Position numbers and translations under genes: made by a program. A DNA stretch of 64,000 bases, from positions 186,001 through 250,000 of the forward strand of contig JAIPBH010000003.1 in the NCBI GenBank assembly GCA_021739635.1. The letters run 5' to 3'. Below are positions 41,464 through 51,380 of this stretch, in pieces (within the stretch, counting starts at the first letter, position 1; every line of letters starts with the position of its first letter). The notes beneath the pieces were generated by a model. The model had not been told where the DNA came from, made no database searches, and worked only from the letters and a program-made list of their open reading frames with translations. This DNA comes from Flavobacteriaceae bacterium. Its GTDB lineage: Bacteria; Bacteroidota; Bacteroidia; Flavobacteriales; Flavobacteriaceae.

Positions 41464-43887
41464 ATGAAAGCTATTTTTTTTCTATTTCTTCTGAGTTTAG
41501 GACTTTATAATTGTGAGTCTACAAAAACTAATCAATCTAGTGAAATGCCGGTTGATCTTGTAAATCCTTTAGTAGATGCAGCAAACTCCAGGTGGTTCTT
41601 TTTCAATTCAGCAACAAGACCTTTTGGTATGGTTAATCTGAGTCCTGATAATATTTTAAAAGGAGCTTGGGGTTCAGGATATAGATATAATACAGATACA
41701 ATTAGAGCTTTTAGTCATATCCATGGTTGGCAATTATCAGGGATTCCTGTAATGCCTATTTCTGGAGACTTTAATGGTTCAATAGGTCCAGAAGGTTATA
41801 AATCGAAATTTGATCATGATAAAGAAGTTGTAAAAGCAGGGTATCACAAAGTAGAATTGGAAAAATATGGCATCAAGGTAGAACTCACCTCAACTAAGAG
41901 GGTAGGTTTTCATCGCTATACTTTTCCCAAATCAAATCAGAATCATATTGTTATAGACTTAGCCATCGAGTTAGGACCAAGTGATACAGAAAGTGGTTTT
42001 ATTAAACTCATCAATGATAAAGAATTGGAAGGATATGCTGTTATGGCTGCTACTAGGAGAAGGCCTAAGCCAGTTGAGGTTTATTTTGTTATACAATTCG
42101 ACAAACCTTTCTCTTCCCTAAAAGCATGGCAAGATGGAATAGAAAAAGAAGTATATGATTCTATAAAAGGGCATGGAATAAGGAGCTATGTATCTTTTGA
42201 ATCTTTAGATCGTGAAGTCCGCCAGATGAAAGTGGGTATATCCTATGTAAGTTCAGAACAAGCTAGAAAAAATTTAAGTCAGGAATTACCAAGTTGGGAT
42301 TTTGATTCTATCGTTGATGAATCCAGAAATGAATGGAATGGACTTTTGAGCAAAATTGAGGTTAAAGGTGGTGATAAAGTAGAAAGAGTTAGATTCTATA
42401 CAGATTTATGGCATGCGCTTCAAGGAAGACGAATAATAAGTGATGTAGATGGTAAATATTGTGATCGTACTGGAGATTCAAAAAAAATTAAGCAAATTCC
42501 ACTTGATAGTAATAATAAACCACTTTTCAATCATTATAACTCAGATTCTTTTTGGGGTGCTCAATGGACACTCAATACTCTTTGGCATTTAGTTTATCCT
42601 AAAATTTCAGAAGAATTTGTACAATCAATGCTTCTTATGTATCAAGATGGGGGATTAATACCTAGAGGGCCCTCTGGAGGAAATTATACATATGTTATGA
42701 CTGGTGCCACTACTACACCCTTTATTACTAGCGCCTATATGAAAGGAATTAGGAATTTTGATATTAATCTAGCCTATGAAGGTATGCGAAAAAATCATTT
42801 TCCAGGTGGGTTAATGAGTAAAGCAGGTTATGAACATAATACATTTGTAGGAGGTGGATTAGAACATTATATAGAAAGGGGGTATATACCATATCCATTA
42901 CCAGAATCAAATTATCCAAAAGATAAAATTTATGGATCTCATCAAGATGGGGCAGGTCAAACTTTAGAATATGCATATCAGGATTGGGCACTCGCTCAAA
43001 TGGCTAAATCTCTTAATAAAGATGATGATTATAAATTATTTATGCAACGATCAAATAATTATAAAAATCTATATGATAGTAAAATTGGATGGATGAGAGT
43101 TCGTTCACAAGATGGCTCATGGGTAGAACCTTTTGATGGTTTAATCTATGATCATGGCTGGGTTGAAGCAAACGCAGTTCAATCCACATGGTTTGTTCCT
43201 CATGATGTGGAAGGCCTTATTAAAATGATAGGTGGAAGGAAAAAATTTATTGATAAACTTAACAATTCATTTGAGATTTCAAGTAAGTACGATTTTAAAT
43301 CTTCTGAACATGGTGATCGCAGTGGAATAAGTGGAAATGATTTGCAACAAGGTGGTAAAAGCGAAAAGGAAGAGCCTTATATAAATTATGGAAATCAACC
43401 TAGTATGCAAGTAGCCTATCTTTTTAATTATGCAGGAGCACCTTGGCTTACTCAATATTGGGCAAGGGAGGTTATAGAAAAAGTTTATAGTGGTGTTTCT
43501 CCAGATTATGGTTATAGCGGAGATGAAGACCAAGGGCTTATGGGGGCATTGTCAGTACTCATGAAGATGGGTATTTTCTCAATGCGAGGTGGATGCGATA
43601 TAGAGCCAGTTTACGAAATAAGTAGTCCTATTTTTGATGAAATTAAAATCCATTTGGATGAAAATTATTATCCCGGAAATACTTTTGTTATTAAAACTAA
43701 TAATAATTCTAAAGAAAATAAATACATACAATCTGCAAGTTTCAATGATAAAGACTTTTCAAAACCTTGGTTCTATCATAAGGCATTAGTAGAAGGAGGC
43801 ACATTAACATTAGAGATGGGAGCTGAACCAAATAAAAAATGGGGTAGCGCTTACGAAGATGCGCCACCATCTATGTCAAAAGAATAA
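41464..43887 (+). CDS. GH92-family alpha-mannosidase-like lipoprotein
   Basis: VNPLVDAANSRWFFFNSATRPFGMVNLSPDN; GWGSGYRY-like; GLIYDHGWVEANAVQSTWFVPHDVEGLI. Confidence 0.88.
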   Translation: MKAIFFLFLLSLGLYNCESTKTNQSSEMPVDLVNPLVDAANSRWFFFNSATRPFGMVNLSPDNILKGAWGSGYRYNTDTIRAFSHIHGWQLSGIPVMPISGDFNGSIGPEGYKSKFDHDKEVVKAGYHKVELEKYGIKVELTSTKRVGFHRYTFPKSNQNHIVIDLAIELGPSDTESGFIKLINDKELEGYAVMAATRRRPKPVEVYFVIQFDKPFSSLKAWQDGIEKEVYDSIKGHGIRSYVSFESLDREVRQMKVGISYVSSEQARKNLSQELPSWDFDSIVDESRNEWNGLLSKIEVKGGDKVERVRFYTDLWHALQGRRIISDVDGKYCDRTGDSKKIKQIPLDSNNKPLFNHYNSDSFWGAQWTLNTLWHLVYPKISEEFVQSMLLMYQDGGLIPRGPSGGNYTYVMTGATTTPFITSAYMKGIRNFDINLAYEGMRKNHFPGGLMSKAGYEHNTFVGGGLEHYIERGYIPYPLPESNYPKDKIYGSHQDGAGQTLEYAYQDWALAQMAKSLNKDDDYKLFMQRSNNYKNLYDSKIGWMRVRSQDGSWVEPFDGLIYDHGWVEANAVQSTWFVPHDVEGLIKMIGGRKKFIDKLNNSFEISSKYDFKSSEHGDRSGISGNDLQQGGKSEKEEPYINYGNQPSMQVAYLFNYAGAPWLTQYWAREVIEKVYSGVSPDYGYSGDEDQGLMGALSVLMKMGIFSMRGGCDIEPVYEISSPIFDEIKIHLDENYYPGNTFVIKTNNNSKENKYIQSASFNDKDFSKPWFYHKALVEGGTLTLEMGAEPNKKWGSAYEDAPPSMSKE

Positions 43888-43917
43888 TAAAAAGAGTTCA
43901 AATTAATCGAATTAAAA

Positions 43918-45426
43918 ATGAATTTAAAAAATAAAAAATCATTTAGCAGTTCACTTTTTATTTTACTCACAGTTTTGTTTTGTGGTATTATACCATCTTT
44001 TGCTCAATATCCAGAAAAAACAATTACGATAGTAAACAGTAATAATCCAGGTGGAGTGATTGATTTAATGGCCAGAAAACTGGCAGTTATAGCGAAGAAG
44101 TATGAAGATGTAAATATAATTATAGAAAATATTCCAGGTGGTTCTGGAACGGCAGCTATGAATTATGTGCTTAGTCAGCCTGCAGATGGGTATACACTTT
44201 TGGCAACATTGAAATCATATATTTCTACCGGGTTATTATCAGAAGATGGTGTTAAAATTAATGATTTCCATTTATTGGCATGCATGGTTTATGACTGGGA
44301 AGCTATAATAACCAATAAAAATTCCGAAGTAGTTTCCTTTGAGGATATTCTTAAAGATGCAGAAATAAAGAATGGTCGCCAAAAATGGCTAGGTCCCAAT
44401 ACTGGTGGTTTAGATCATTTGATGGCACTGGAAACTTGGGAAAAATGTTCAATACAAGCTAGATGGATTCCTTTTGAAGGAAGTTCGGTTTCTATTGCTG
44501 CATTATTAGGGGGAAATGGTGTAGTTTATGTTGGTAATCCCTTAGATGTAAAAGGTAGACCCGATTTGCATATTGCTGCCATAGCTAGTCCAAATAGATT
44601 ATCCGATTTTCCTAATACGCCTACTTTTATTGAAAAGGGTTTTGATTTAAAAGAACAAATGTGGAGAGGTTTTTCTGTTAAAAAGGGAACACCTAAAAAC
44701 AAATTGGATTTTCTTGAAAATCTTTTGAAAAAAGTTAGTCAAGATACAGAATGGCAATCCTATATTAAATCGGGATATGCTGAGCCAGTTTTTTTAAATA
44801 ATGCTGAAATGGAACCACAATTAAAGTATGAGGAAGCATCTGCTAAAAGATTGCTTACAAGAGCAGGTGTAATTAATGAATCTAGTGGTAAAACAAATAA
44901 GAACTCATGGCTTTATTTGATAGCTTTTTTAATAGCATCTGCTGCTTTTGTTTTTATTGTTTTTAAGTTAAAAAAAACACTAAATGATAAAGAGTTTTTA
45001 GTACTGGTTTTTTTAATAGGAATTCCTCTTTATTTTTTATATCAAAGTAGTTTCTTTCCTAATTCCCAAAAAATTACAGAAAACGGACCTGCACTAATTC
45101 CGAGAATATGGTCTTTAGGGTTATTATTATTTACACTAATTTACCTGTTTAGGTTTAAGAATATAAAGCCAACGAAAAATGTATCTGAAGAATATCCAAA
45201 ATTATTAGCAGTAAAACTTGTTTTACTGCTTTTAGGCTATTTCATAAGTATTTTATTTTTTGGTTTTTATATAAGTACATTTTTATTTATTATTTCCATT
45301 TTATGGACTTTAAATTATAAAAGTATTTTACCAATGCTAAGTGTTGCATTTGGTTTCTTGCTTTTAATTTATCTTTTATTTGAAAAATCACTGAATATTA
45401 ACTTGCCTAATGGAATTTGGTTATAA
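43918..45426 (+). CDS. TctC (Bug-family) binding protein fused to TctB-like membrane subunit
   Basis: N-terminal half YPEKTITIVNSNNPGGVIDLMARKLA...IPGGSGTAAMNYVLSQPADGYTLL (TctC); after residue ~330, TM-linker and ~4 TM TctB-like region. Confidence 0.85.
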   Translation: MNLKNKKSFSSSLFILLTVLFCGIIPSFAQYPEKTITIVNSNNPGGVIDLMARKLAVIAKKYEDVNIIIENIPGGSGTAAMNYVLSQPADGYTLLATLKSYISTGLLSEDGVKINDFHLLACMVYDWEAIITNKNSEVVSFEDILKDAEIKNGRQKWLGPNTGGLDHLMALETWEKCSIQARWIPFEGSSVSIAALLGGNGVVYVGNPLDVKGRPDLHIAAIASPNRLSDFPNTPTFIEKGFDLKEQMWRGFSVKKGTPKNKLDFLENLLKKVSQDTEWQSYIKSGYAEPVFLNNAEMEPQLKYEEASAKRLLTRAGVINESSGKTNKNSWLYLIAFLIASAAFVFIVFKLKKTLNDKEFLVLVFLIGIPLYFLYQSSFFPNSQKITENGPALIPRIWSLGLLLFTLIYLFRFKNIKPTKNVSEEYPKLLAVKLVLLLLGYFISILFFGFYISTFLFIISILWTLNYKSILPMLSVAFGFLLLIYLLFEKSLNINLPNGIWL

Positions 45427-46904
45427 TGGAAAACACTTGGGACTTAATTGGAACAGTTTTAGCTAATGTATTGAGTTGGCAAACTTTATTGATTATTGTA
45501 GTTGGAATTCTATATGGTATTTTAGCTGGAGCTATTCCTGGTATTTCAGCTTCAATAGCAGTAGCATTATTAGTGCCTTTTACATATACTCTTGATGCTG
45601 GTCAAGCTATGATTTTACTTACCACTGTTTATATGGCATCTAGTTATGGTGGTTCAATTACCGCTATATTGGTGAATACTCCTGGGACACCTGGTTCAGT
45701 TGTTACTACTTTTGATGGTTATCCTTTAACAAGACAAGGGAAACCAGGTTTAGCCCTAGGTACCTCTATTATATCTTCAACCATAGGCGGTATTTTAGGA
45801 ACTATTATATTAATTATATTTTCAATACCCATAGCTAAATTCGCACTTTCTTTTGGGCCACCTGAATATTTTGCTTTAGCTATTTTAGGGCTTACAATTA
45901 TTTCTTCACTTTCTTCGGATAACTTGATAAAGGGATTAATAGCAACTTTATTTGGATTGCTACTTACAACTGTTGGAGTTGATCCTTTTACTGGATTTCC
46001 GAGATTTACTTTTGGTTTATCTGAATTGGGAGATGGTTTTTCATTTATTCCTGCACTAATTGGTTTATTCGCTATAGGAGAAGTATTGGTTCAGGTTGAA
46101 ACATTTGTTTCTAAACCGAAAGAAATAGATAAATATTCTCAACAGTTTCCTAATTTTAAAATGATAAAAAAATTAGGAGGCCTAATTTTTAAGTCGTCGA
46201 TTATAGGAACCATTGTTGGAGCAATTCCAGGTGCTGGCGGAACTGTAGCTACCTTTATTGCTTACGATCAGGCTAAAAAATCTAGCAAAACACCTGAACT
46301 ATTTGGTAAAGGTAGCTTAGAAGGTGTTGCTGCACCAGAAGCCGCAAACAATGCAGCTGTTGGAGGAGCTTTGATTCCTCTACTCACTTTAGGTATTCCC
46401 GGAAGCGCATCGACTGCAGTATTAATTGGAGCACTTTTTATGCATGGTTTAGTGCCTGGGCCGGAATTATTTACTAAGCAAATAGATGTAGTTTATATAT
46501 TATTTGCAGCATTAATAATCGCAAATATTTTTATGTTAATTATCGGGTGGTTAGGTAATAGGCTTTTTGTAAAAGTTATTTCCATTCCTCCAGCTATTTT
46601 ATTAGCAATAATACCTGCTTTTGCTGTAGTTGGTAGCTTCACAATAAATAGATCTATGTTTGATGTAGGGACTTGTATTGCCTTTGGGATATTTGGCTGG
46701 CTACTAAAACGAAATGACTTTCCTACTGCACCTGTTGTTTTAGGATTGATTTTGGGCTTTATGGTAGAAGCGAATTTGCGTAGAACATTATTAATGGGAG
46801 ACTTCACATTATTATTTACAAGGCCATTATCGGCTGTAATGTTACTTATTGCTTTAGTTTCTTTTGTTTATCCATTTATTCGGAAAAAAAAGAAAATCAT
46901 TTAA
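45426..46904 (+). CDS. tctA: TctA large membrane subunit of tripartite tricarboxylate transporter
   Basis: GILYGILAGAIPGISASIAVALLVPFTYTLDAGQAMILLTTVYMASSYGGSITAILVNTPGTPGSVVTTFDGYPLTRQGKPGLALG; start trimmed to ATG overlapping the upstream stop (TAATG). Confidence 0.95.
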   Translation: MENTWDLIGTVLANVLSWQTLLIIVVGILYGILAGAIPGISASIAVALLVPFTYTLDAGQAMILLTTVYMASSYGGSITAILVNTPGTPGSVVTTFDGYPLTRQGKPGLALGTSIISSTIGGILGTIILIIFSIPIAKFALSFGPPEYFALAILGLTIISSLSSDNLIKGLIATLFGLLLTTVGVDPFTGFPRFTFGLSELGDGFSFIPALIGLFAIGEVLVQVETFVSKPKEIDKYSQQFPNFKMIKKLGGLIFKSSIIGTIVGAIPGAGGTVATFIAYDQAKKSSKTPELFGKGSLEGVAAPEAANNAAVGGALIPLLTLGIPGSASTAVLIGALFMHGLVPGPELFTKQIDVVYILFAALIIANIFMLIIGWLGNRLFVKVISIPPAILLAIIPAFAVVGSFTINRSMFDVGTCIAFGIFGWLLKRNDFPTAPVVLGLILGFMVEANLRRTLLMGDFTLLFTRPLSAVMLLIALVSFVYPFIRKKKKII

Positions 46905-46966
46905 ATATGTTTAATTAATAAATTGAACAGCATGAAGATATTATTACTGTAATTTAAACCTATAAA

Positions 46967-48724
46967 ATGAAAAAATTATTAATTGTTTTGTCCTTATTTT
47001 TTTTATTCTATTCGCTTCATAGTCAAACAAAAATTAGACCCAATGTGGTTTTGATTTTAACAGATGATCAAGGGTATGGTGATTTGGGTTATCATAAAAA
47101 TCCAGACATCAAAACTCCTACAATTGATACTTTTGCTGAAGAAAGTATAAGGTTCAATAATTTTTACGTATCACCTGTTTGTGCTCCTACAAGAGCAAGT
47201 TTGATGACTGGAAGATATAATATTAGAACAGGTGTATTCGACACCTTTTCTGGAGGTTCAATCATGGCATCTTCAGAAATAACTATTGCCGAACTACTAA
47301 GGGATTCGGGATATACAACAGGGCACTTTGGGAAATGGCATTTAGGAAGCAACTACCCTTCTAGGCCACAGGATCAAGGATTTGAAACATCCGTTTGGAA
47401 TACAGGAGGAGCAATTGGTAAAGCAGGTGATCCTTTTAATTATTACAAAAAAGATAGCTCTTACTTTAATCCTGTAATCTGGAAAAATGGGGAGAAATAT
47501 CAGAGCACTGGTTATTGTGCAGATGTTTGGACCGATGAGGCTATCCAATTCATTAAAAATAATCATAATATGCCATTTTTTGTATACCTTGCTTACAACA
47601 CTCCCCATCAACCCTTACAACTTCCTAAAGAGTATTATGATTTATACAAGGGTAAAGAAATAAATGAAGAATATTATAGAAATAAGGGTATCTACGTTCA
47701 TGGAATGACCGAGAAGGATAAAGAAGATGCTAGAAAAGTATATGGTATGGTGACCAATATTGATGATAATCTTAATCGTCTTTTTAAGGAATTAAAAAAG
47801 AATAGACTTTATGAAAATACCATTATCATTTTTATGACAGATAACGGCCCTGCTCAATATAGATACACTGGAGGGTTTAAAGGAAAAAAAAGTATGGTTC
47901 AGGAAGGTGGAATTCATGTCCCTTTTTATATGAAGCTTCCCAAGGGTATGATGAAGATAAAAGAAGTAAATGAACGGTTCGCGCATATAGATGTTCTACC
48001 AACTATAGCTAACCTATGTGACATTCAAATTAATGAAGACCTTAAACTTGATGGTGTAAGCATGTTGCCATTTCTAAATGTTTCAACCACTCAAAAATTA
48101 GAAAGACCCTTGTTTTTTGAATGGCAAAGGAGTTATCCAGAAAAATATAAAAATATGGCGGTAATAAAGAATGGGTTTAAATTAATTGGAAACACAGGGG
48201 AAGATGCTGCAATTTCTCAATTCGAATTATACAATTTAAATGAGGATCCCTACGAGTCGGTAAATATTATTGACCAACAACCTAAAGTTTCCAATGAATT
48301 AAAGAACGAGATAGATAAGTGGTATTTTGATATTATGCACAGCCCAAACATCATTGATTTGCCAAGAATTATTATTGGTAATGATCTAGAGAAAACTACC
48401 ATACTTAATCGTAATGATGCAAGAGGAATACAGGAAATAAGGGATCAGGATGATATTCATGTAAGTTGGGATGTGTTAATAGAAAATACCGGAGAATATA
48501 AGGTGAGTTGTTATTTTTTAAATAAATTAGAACATGAAGGAAAACTCTACTTCAGAATAGGTAATAAAAACGTTAGCATAGAAAATAAAAATACTGGCAT
48601 ACAAAAATTAGTTTTTGATAGGGTTTTATTAGATGAGGGAAAATTTACAATTGATAGCTGGTATTCAATAAGTATTACATCTTATTTGACTCCGTTTTAT
48701 TTAGAAATAGAACGATTAAAATGA
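46967..48724 (+). CDS. arylsulfatase family protein with C-terminal beta-sandwich-like extension
   Basis: PNVVLILTDDQGYGDLGYH; CAPTRASLMTGRYN (Cys-type FGly signature); GHFGKWHLG. Confidence 0.95.
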   Translation: MKKLLIVLSLFFLFYSLHSQTKIRPNVVLILTDDQGYGDLGYHKNPDIKTPTIDTFAEESIRFNNFYVSPVCAPTRASLMTGRYNIRTGVFDTFSGGSIMASSEITIAELLRDSGYTTGHFGKWHLGSNYPSRPQDQGFETSVWNTGGAIGKAGDPFNYYKKDSSYFNPVIWKNGEKYQSTGYCADVWTDEAIQFIKNNHNMPFFVYLAYNTPHQPLQLPKEYYDLYKGKEINEEYYRNKGIYVHGMTEKDKEDARKVYGMVTNIDDNLNRLFKELKKNRLYENTIIIFMTDNGPAQYRYTGGFKGKKSMVQEGGIHVPFYMKLPKGMMKIKEVNERFAHIDVLPTIANLCDIQINEDLKLDGVSMLPFLNVSTTQKLERPLFFEWQRSYPEKYKNMAVIKNGFKLIGNTGEDAAISQFELYNLNEDPYESVNIIDQQPKVSNELKNEIDKWYFDIMHSPNIIDLPRIIIGNDLEKTTILNRNDARGIQEIRDQDDIHVSWDVLIENTGEYKVSCYFLNKLEHEGKLYFRIGNKNVSIENKNTGIQKLVFDRVLLDEGKFTIDSWYSISITSYLTPFYLEIERLK

Positions 48725-48734
48725 GTATCTGAAA

Positions 48735-49997
48735 ATGAAATTTAAAAACGTATTTAACCTATTGCTCGTCATATTTAGTTGTTATGCATTTGGACAAGTA
48801 AACCAAAAAATTAATCTGACATTTTTTGGGTCATCCGTGTGTAATGGCTCTAATGCTGAAAGCAAGCATGGATATGCTTGGCAATTTTATAATAACAACA
48901 TAATTGATACAACTAAATATCAATATTTTAATGTTTCTACTGGTGGAGATAATACCATAAAAATCGAAAAGTTTGATCGATTAACTAATAAGTTATACCC
49001 AACTAAACCTGATTTTGTTGTTATTGGTTTGTCATTGAGTAATGAGGGAATTAGAAATGAAGCGGACAACAATGGAAGAGAACAAATTTTGGAACAATTT
49101 AGAAGTAGACTACTTTCTTTGGCGGATTCATTAAATCAACAAGGAATAAAACCTGTGATTGTGAATTGTTATGCTCATTCCGATTTTACAAAAGAAGAAT
49201 ACATGTTCACAAAAAAAATGAATCAGATTATTAATACATGGAAATACCCAAGTATAAATGTTTTAGGTTCAATCGATGATTGGGAAGGACGATGGGTAGA
49301 AGGATATGTAGCAAATGCAGGTCACCCGAATACTCTTGGACATCAGGAAATGTCTTACACTATTGTGCCTTCTCTTTTTGATGCCATACAAAAGCTGAAA
49401 AAGACCCCTTCTTATGATTGGAATCCCAGTTATTGTACTTTAAAAAATGATGAACAATATGAAAACCCTCTATCCTTAGAAATTAAAAACACAGTACATT
49501 CATTTACATTAAGTTTTAGATTTAAAAAAACAGATAACGGGAGCATCGCTGGTTTTACTTCGAAAGATTTAAAACATGAAATCACAATTAACAACAATAA
49601 ACTTTATTATAAAAACCTCTCTGTAATCCTTCCAGATTCGTTAAATAATTGGACGCATATTGTACTTTCTCATAGCTATGCCAATCAAAAAACTATGTTT
49701 ATTGTTAACGGAAAATTAATAGGTATTGTGAATGAACAAATAGTTCCAAGTGATATTCATTTTGGCGGTTCTGCTTCGTTTGCAGAATTAAAAGATTTGA
49801 CTTTTCATAGGTCATGCCTAAATCTTGATGAAGCTATAGATCTATACAATAAGAAATTCATACAATCAAGTCTTGAATTTTATAACCCAATGACAAAACC
49901 TATAAAGAATGATAAAGTTAAAAATTATGCACAAAGTCTAAGTGAATTGATTATAAATAAAAGTGTTGTAATACAATCCACCCAGATACAATTTTAA
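48735..49997 (+). CDS. SGNH/GDSL hydrolase with C-terminal LamG-like domain, exported
   Basis: FFGSSVCNGSNA; STGGDN; IGLSLSNEG; AGHPNTLGHQ; C-terminal LamG-like YFTLSFRFK...WTHIVLSHSYANQKTMFIVNGKLIG. Confidence 0.75.
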   Translation: MKFKNVFNLLLVIFSCYAFGQVNQKINLTFFGSSVCNGSNAESKHGYAWQFYNNNIIDTTKYQYFNVSTGGDNTIKIEKFDRLTNKLYPTKPDFVVIGLSLSNEGIRNEADNNGREQILEQFRSRLLSLADSLNQQGIKPVIVNCYAHSDFTKEEYMFTKKMNQIINTWKYPSINVLGSIDDWEGRWVEGYVANAGHPNTLGHQEMSYTIVPSLFDAIQKLKKTPSYDWNPSYCTLKNDEQYENPLSLEIKNTVHSFTLSFRFKKTDNGSIAGFTSKDLKHEITINNNKLYYKNLSVILPDSLNNWTHIVLSHSYANQKTMFIVNGKLIGIVNEQIVPSDIHFGGSASFAELKDLTFHRSCLNLDEAIDLYNKKFIQSSLEFYNPMTKPIKNDKVKNYAQSLSELIINKSVVIQSTQIQF

Positions 49998-50009
49998 AAT
50001 CATACTAAA

Positions 50010-51350
50010 ATGATAAAACATAAATTACTAAAAAAAATTACTTCAATTTTAATTATCTGTTTTTGTGTTTTAATAAACGCCCAAAGTAAGCCTAATGTCA
50101 TTATTATTTATACTGATGACCAAGGCTCTGTAGATTTGAATAGTTATGGGGCAAAGGATTTAGAAACGCCTAATATGGATGCCATCGTAGAAAGTGGTGT
50201 TCGCTTCACACAATTTTATGCATCACCAATTTGTTCGCCTTCTAGGGCTTCTTTGTTAACAGGTAAAAACCCACAAAGAGCAGGAGTGGAAAGAAATTCA
50301 CATTTAAATGAAGAAAACGGACTTCCTGGAACAGAATATACAATGGCAGAAATGTTTAAAGATGCTGGATATTCTACAGCCCATATCGGAAAATGGCATT
50401 TAGGTTATACGCAAGGAATGAGTCCAAATGAACAAGGATTTGACTACTCCTTTGGTCACATGAATGGATGTATTGATAATTATTCACACTTTTTTTATTG
50501 GAACGGTCCTAATAGGCATGATTTATTCAGAAATGGAAAAGAAGTATATTATGATGGACAATTTTTCCCAGACCTAATGGTAAAAGAAGCTTCCAATTTT
50601 ATGGAACAAAATAAAAACAGTCCTTTCTTTATATACTTTGCCATAAATATGCCCCATTATCCATATCAAGGAGATATTAAATGGCTAGAATATTATCAAG
50701 AAAAAGGGCTTGCCTATCCAAGAGATTTGTATGCAGCTTTCATTTCAACTTTAGATGACCGAATTGGCTTACTTTTAAAAAAGCTTAAAGAGTTGGGAAT
50801 TAAAGAGAATACCATTATTGTATTTCAATCGGATAATGGACATTCAACCGAAGAGCGTGCACATTTTGGAGGAGGTAGTGCAGGCCCATATAGAGGCGCA
50901 AAGCAATGTTTATTTGAGGGAGGCATTAGAGTGCCTGCAGCAATAAGTTGGATTAATAAAATTCCATCTGGAGAAGTTAGAGACCAATTTGCAGTAAATA
51001 CTGATTGGATGCCGACATTGGCAGAACTATGCGGTATTAAATTGAATTCAGAAGAAATGGATGGTAAAAGTTTATTGCCCATTATTGTAGATGGTAATAA
51101 AGATACGCAACATACAGAAGGATATTGCTGGGCATATAAAGACATGTGGGTAGCCAGAAAAGGAAAATGGAAATTACTAGGAAACCCTTATGATACAAGT
51201 AATAGGAATCATAAATTTATAGAAAACAGATTTCTTGTTAATCTTGATAATGATTTAGGAGAAACATCTAACGTCGCGAATAAATACCCTGCTATTGTTT
51301 CAGAATTAGAGAAACAATATGAAAAATGGTTAGAAAATAATAGTAAATAG
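50010..51350 (+). CDS. arylsulfatase family protein
   Basis: PNVIIIYTDDQGSVDLNSYG; CSPSRASLLTGKNP; AHIGKWHLG. Confidence 0.95.
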   Translation: MIKHKLLKKITSILIICFCVLINAQSKPNVIIIYTDDQGSVDLNSYGAKDLETPNMDAIVESGVRFTQFYASPICSPSRASLLTGKNPQRAGVERNSHLNEENGLPGTEYTMAEMFKDAGYSTAHIGKWHLGYTQGMSPNEQGFDYSFGHMNGCIDNYSHFFYWNGPNRHDLFRNGKEVYYDGQFFPDLMVKEASNFMEQNKNSPFFIYFAINMPHYPYQGDIKWLEYYQEKGLAYPRDLYAAFISTLDDRIGLLLKKLKELGIKENTIIVFQSDNGHSTEERAHFGGGSAGPYRGAKQCLFEGGIRVPAAISWINKIPSGEVRDQFAVNTDWMPTLAELCGIKLNSEEMDGKSLLPIIVDGNKDTQHTEGYCWAYKDMWVARKGKWKLLGNPYDTSNRNHKFIENRFLVNLDNDLGETSNVANKYPAIVSELEKQYEKWLENNSK

Positions 51351-51380
51351 ATTTAATAAAATTATAACCAGAATCAACTC

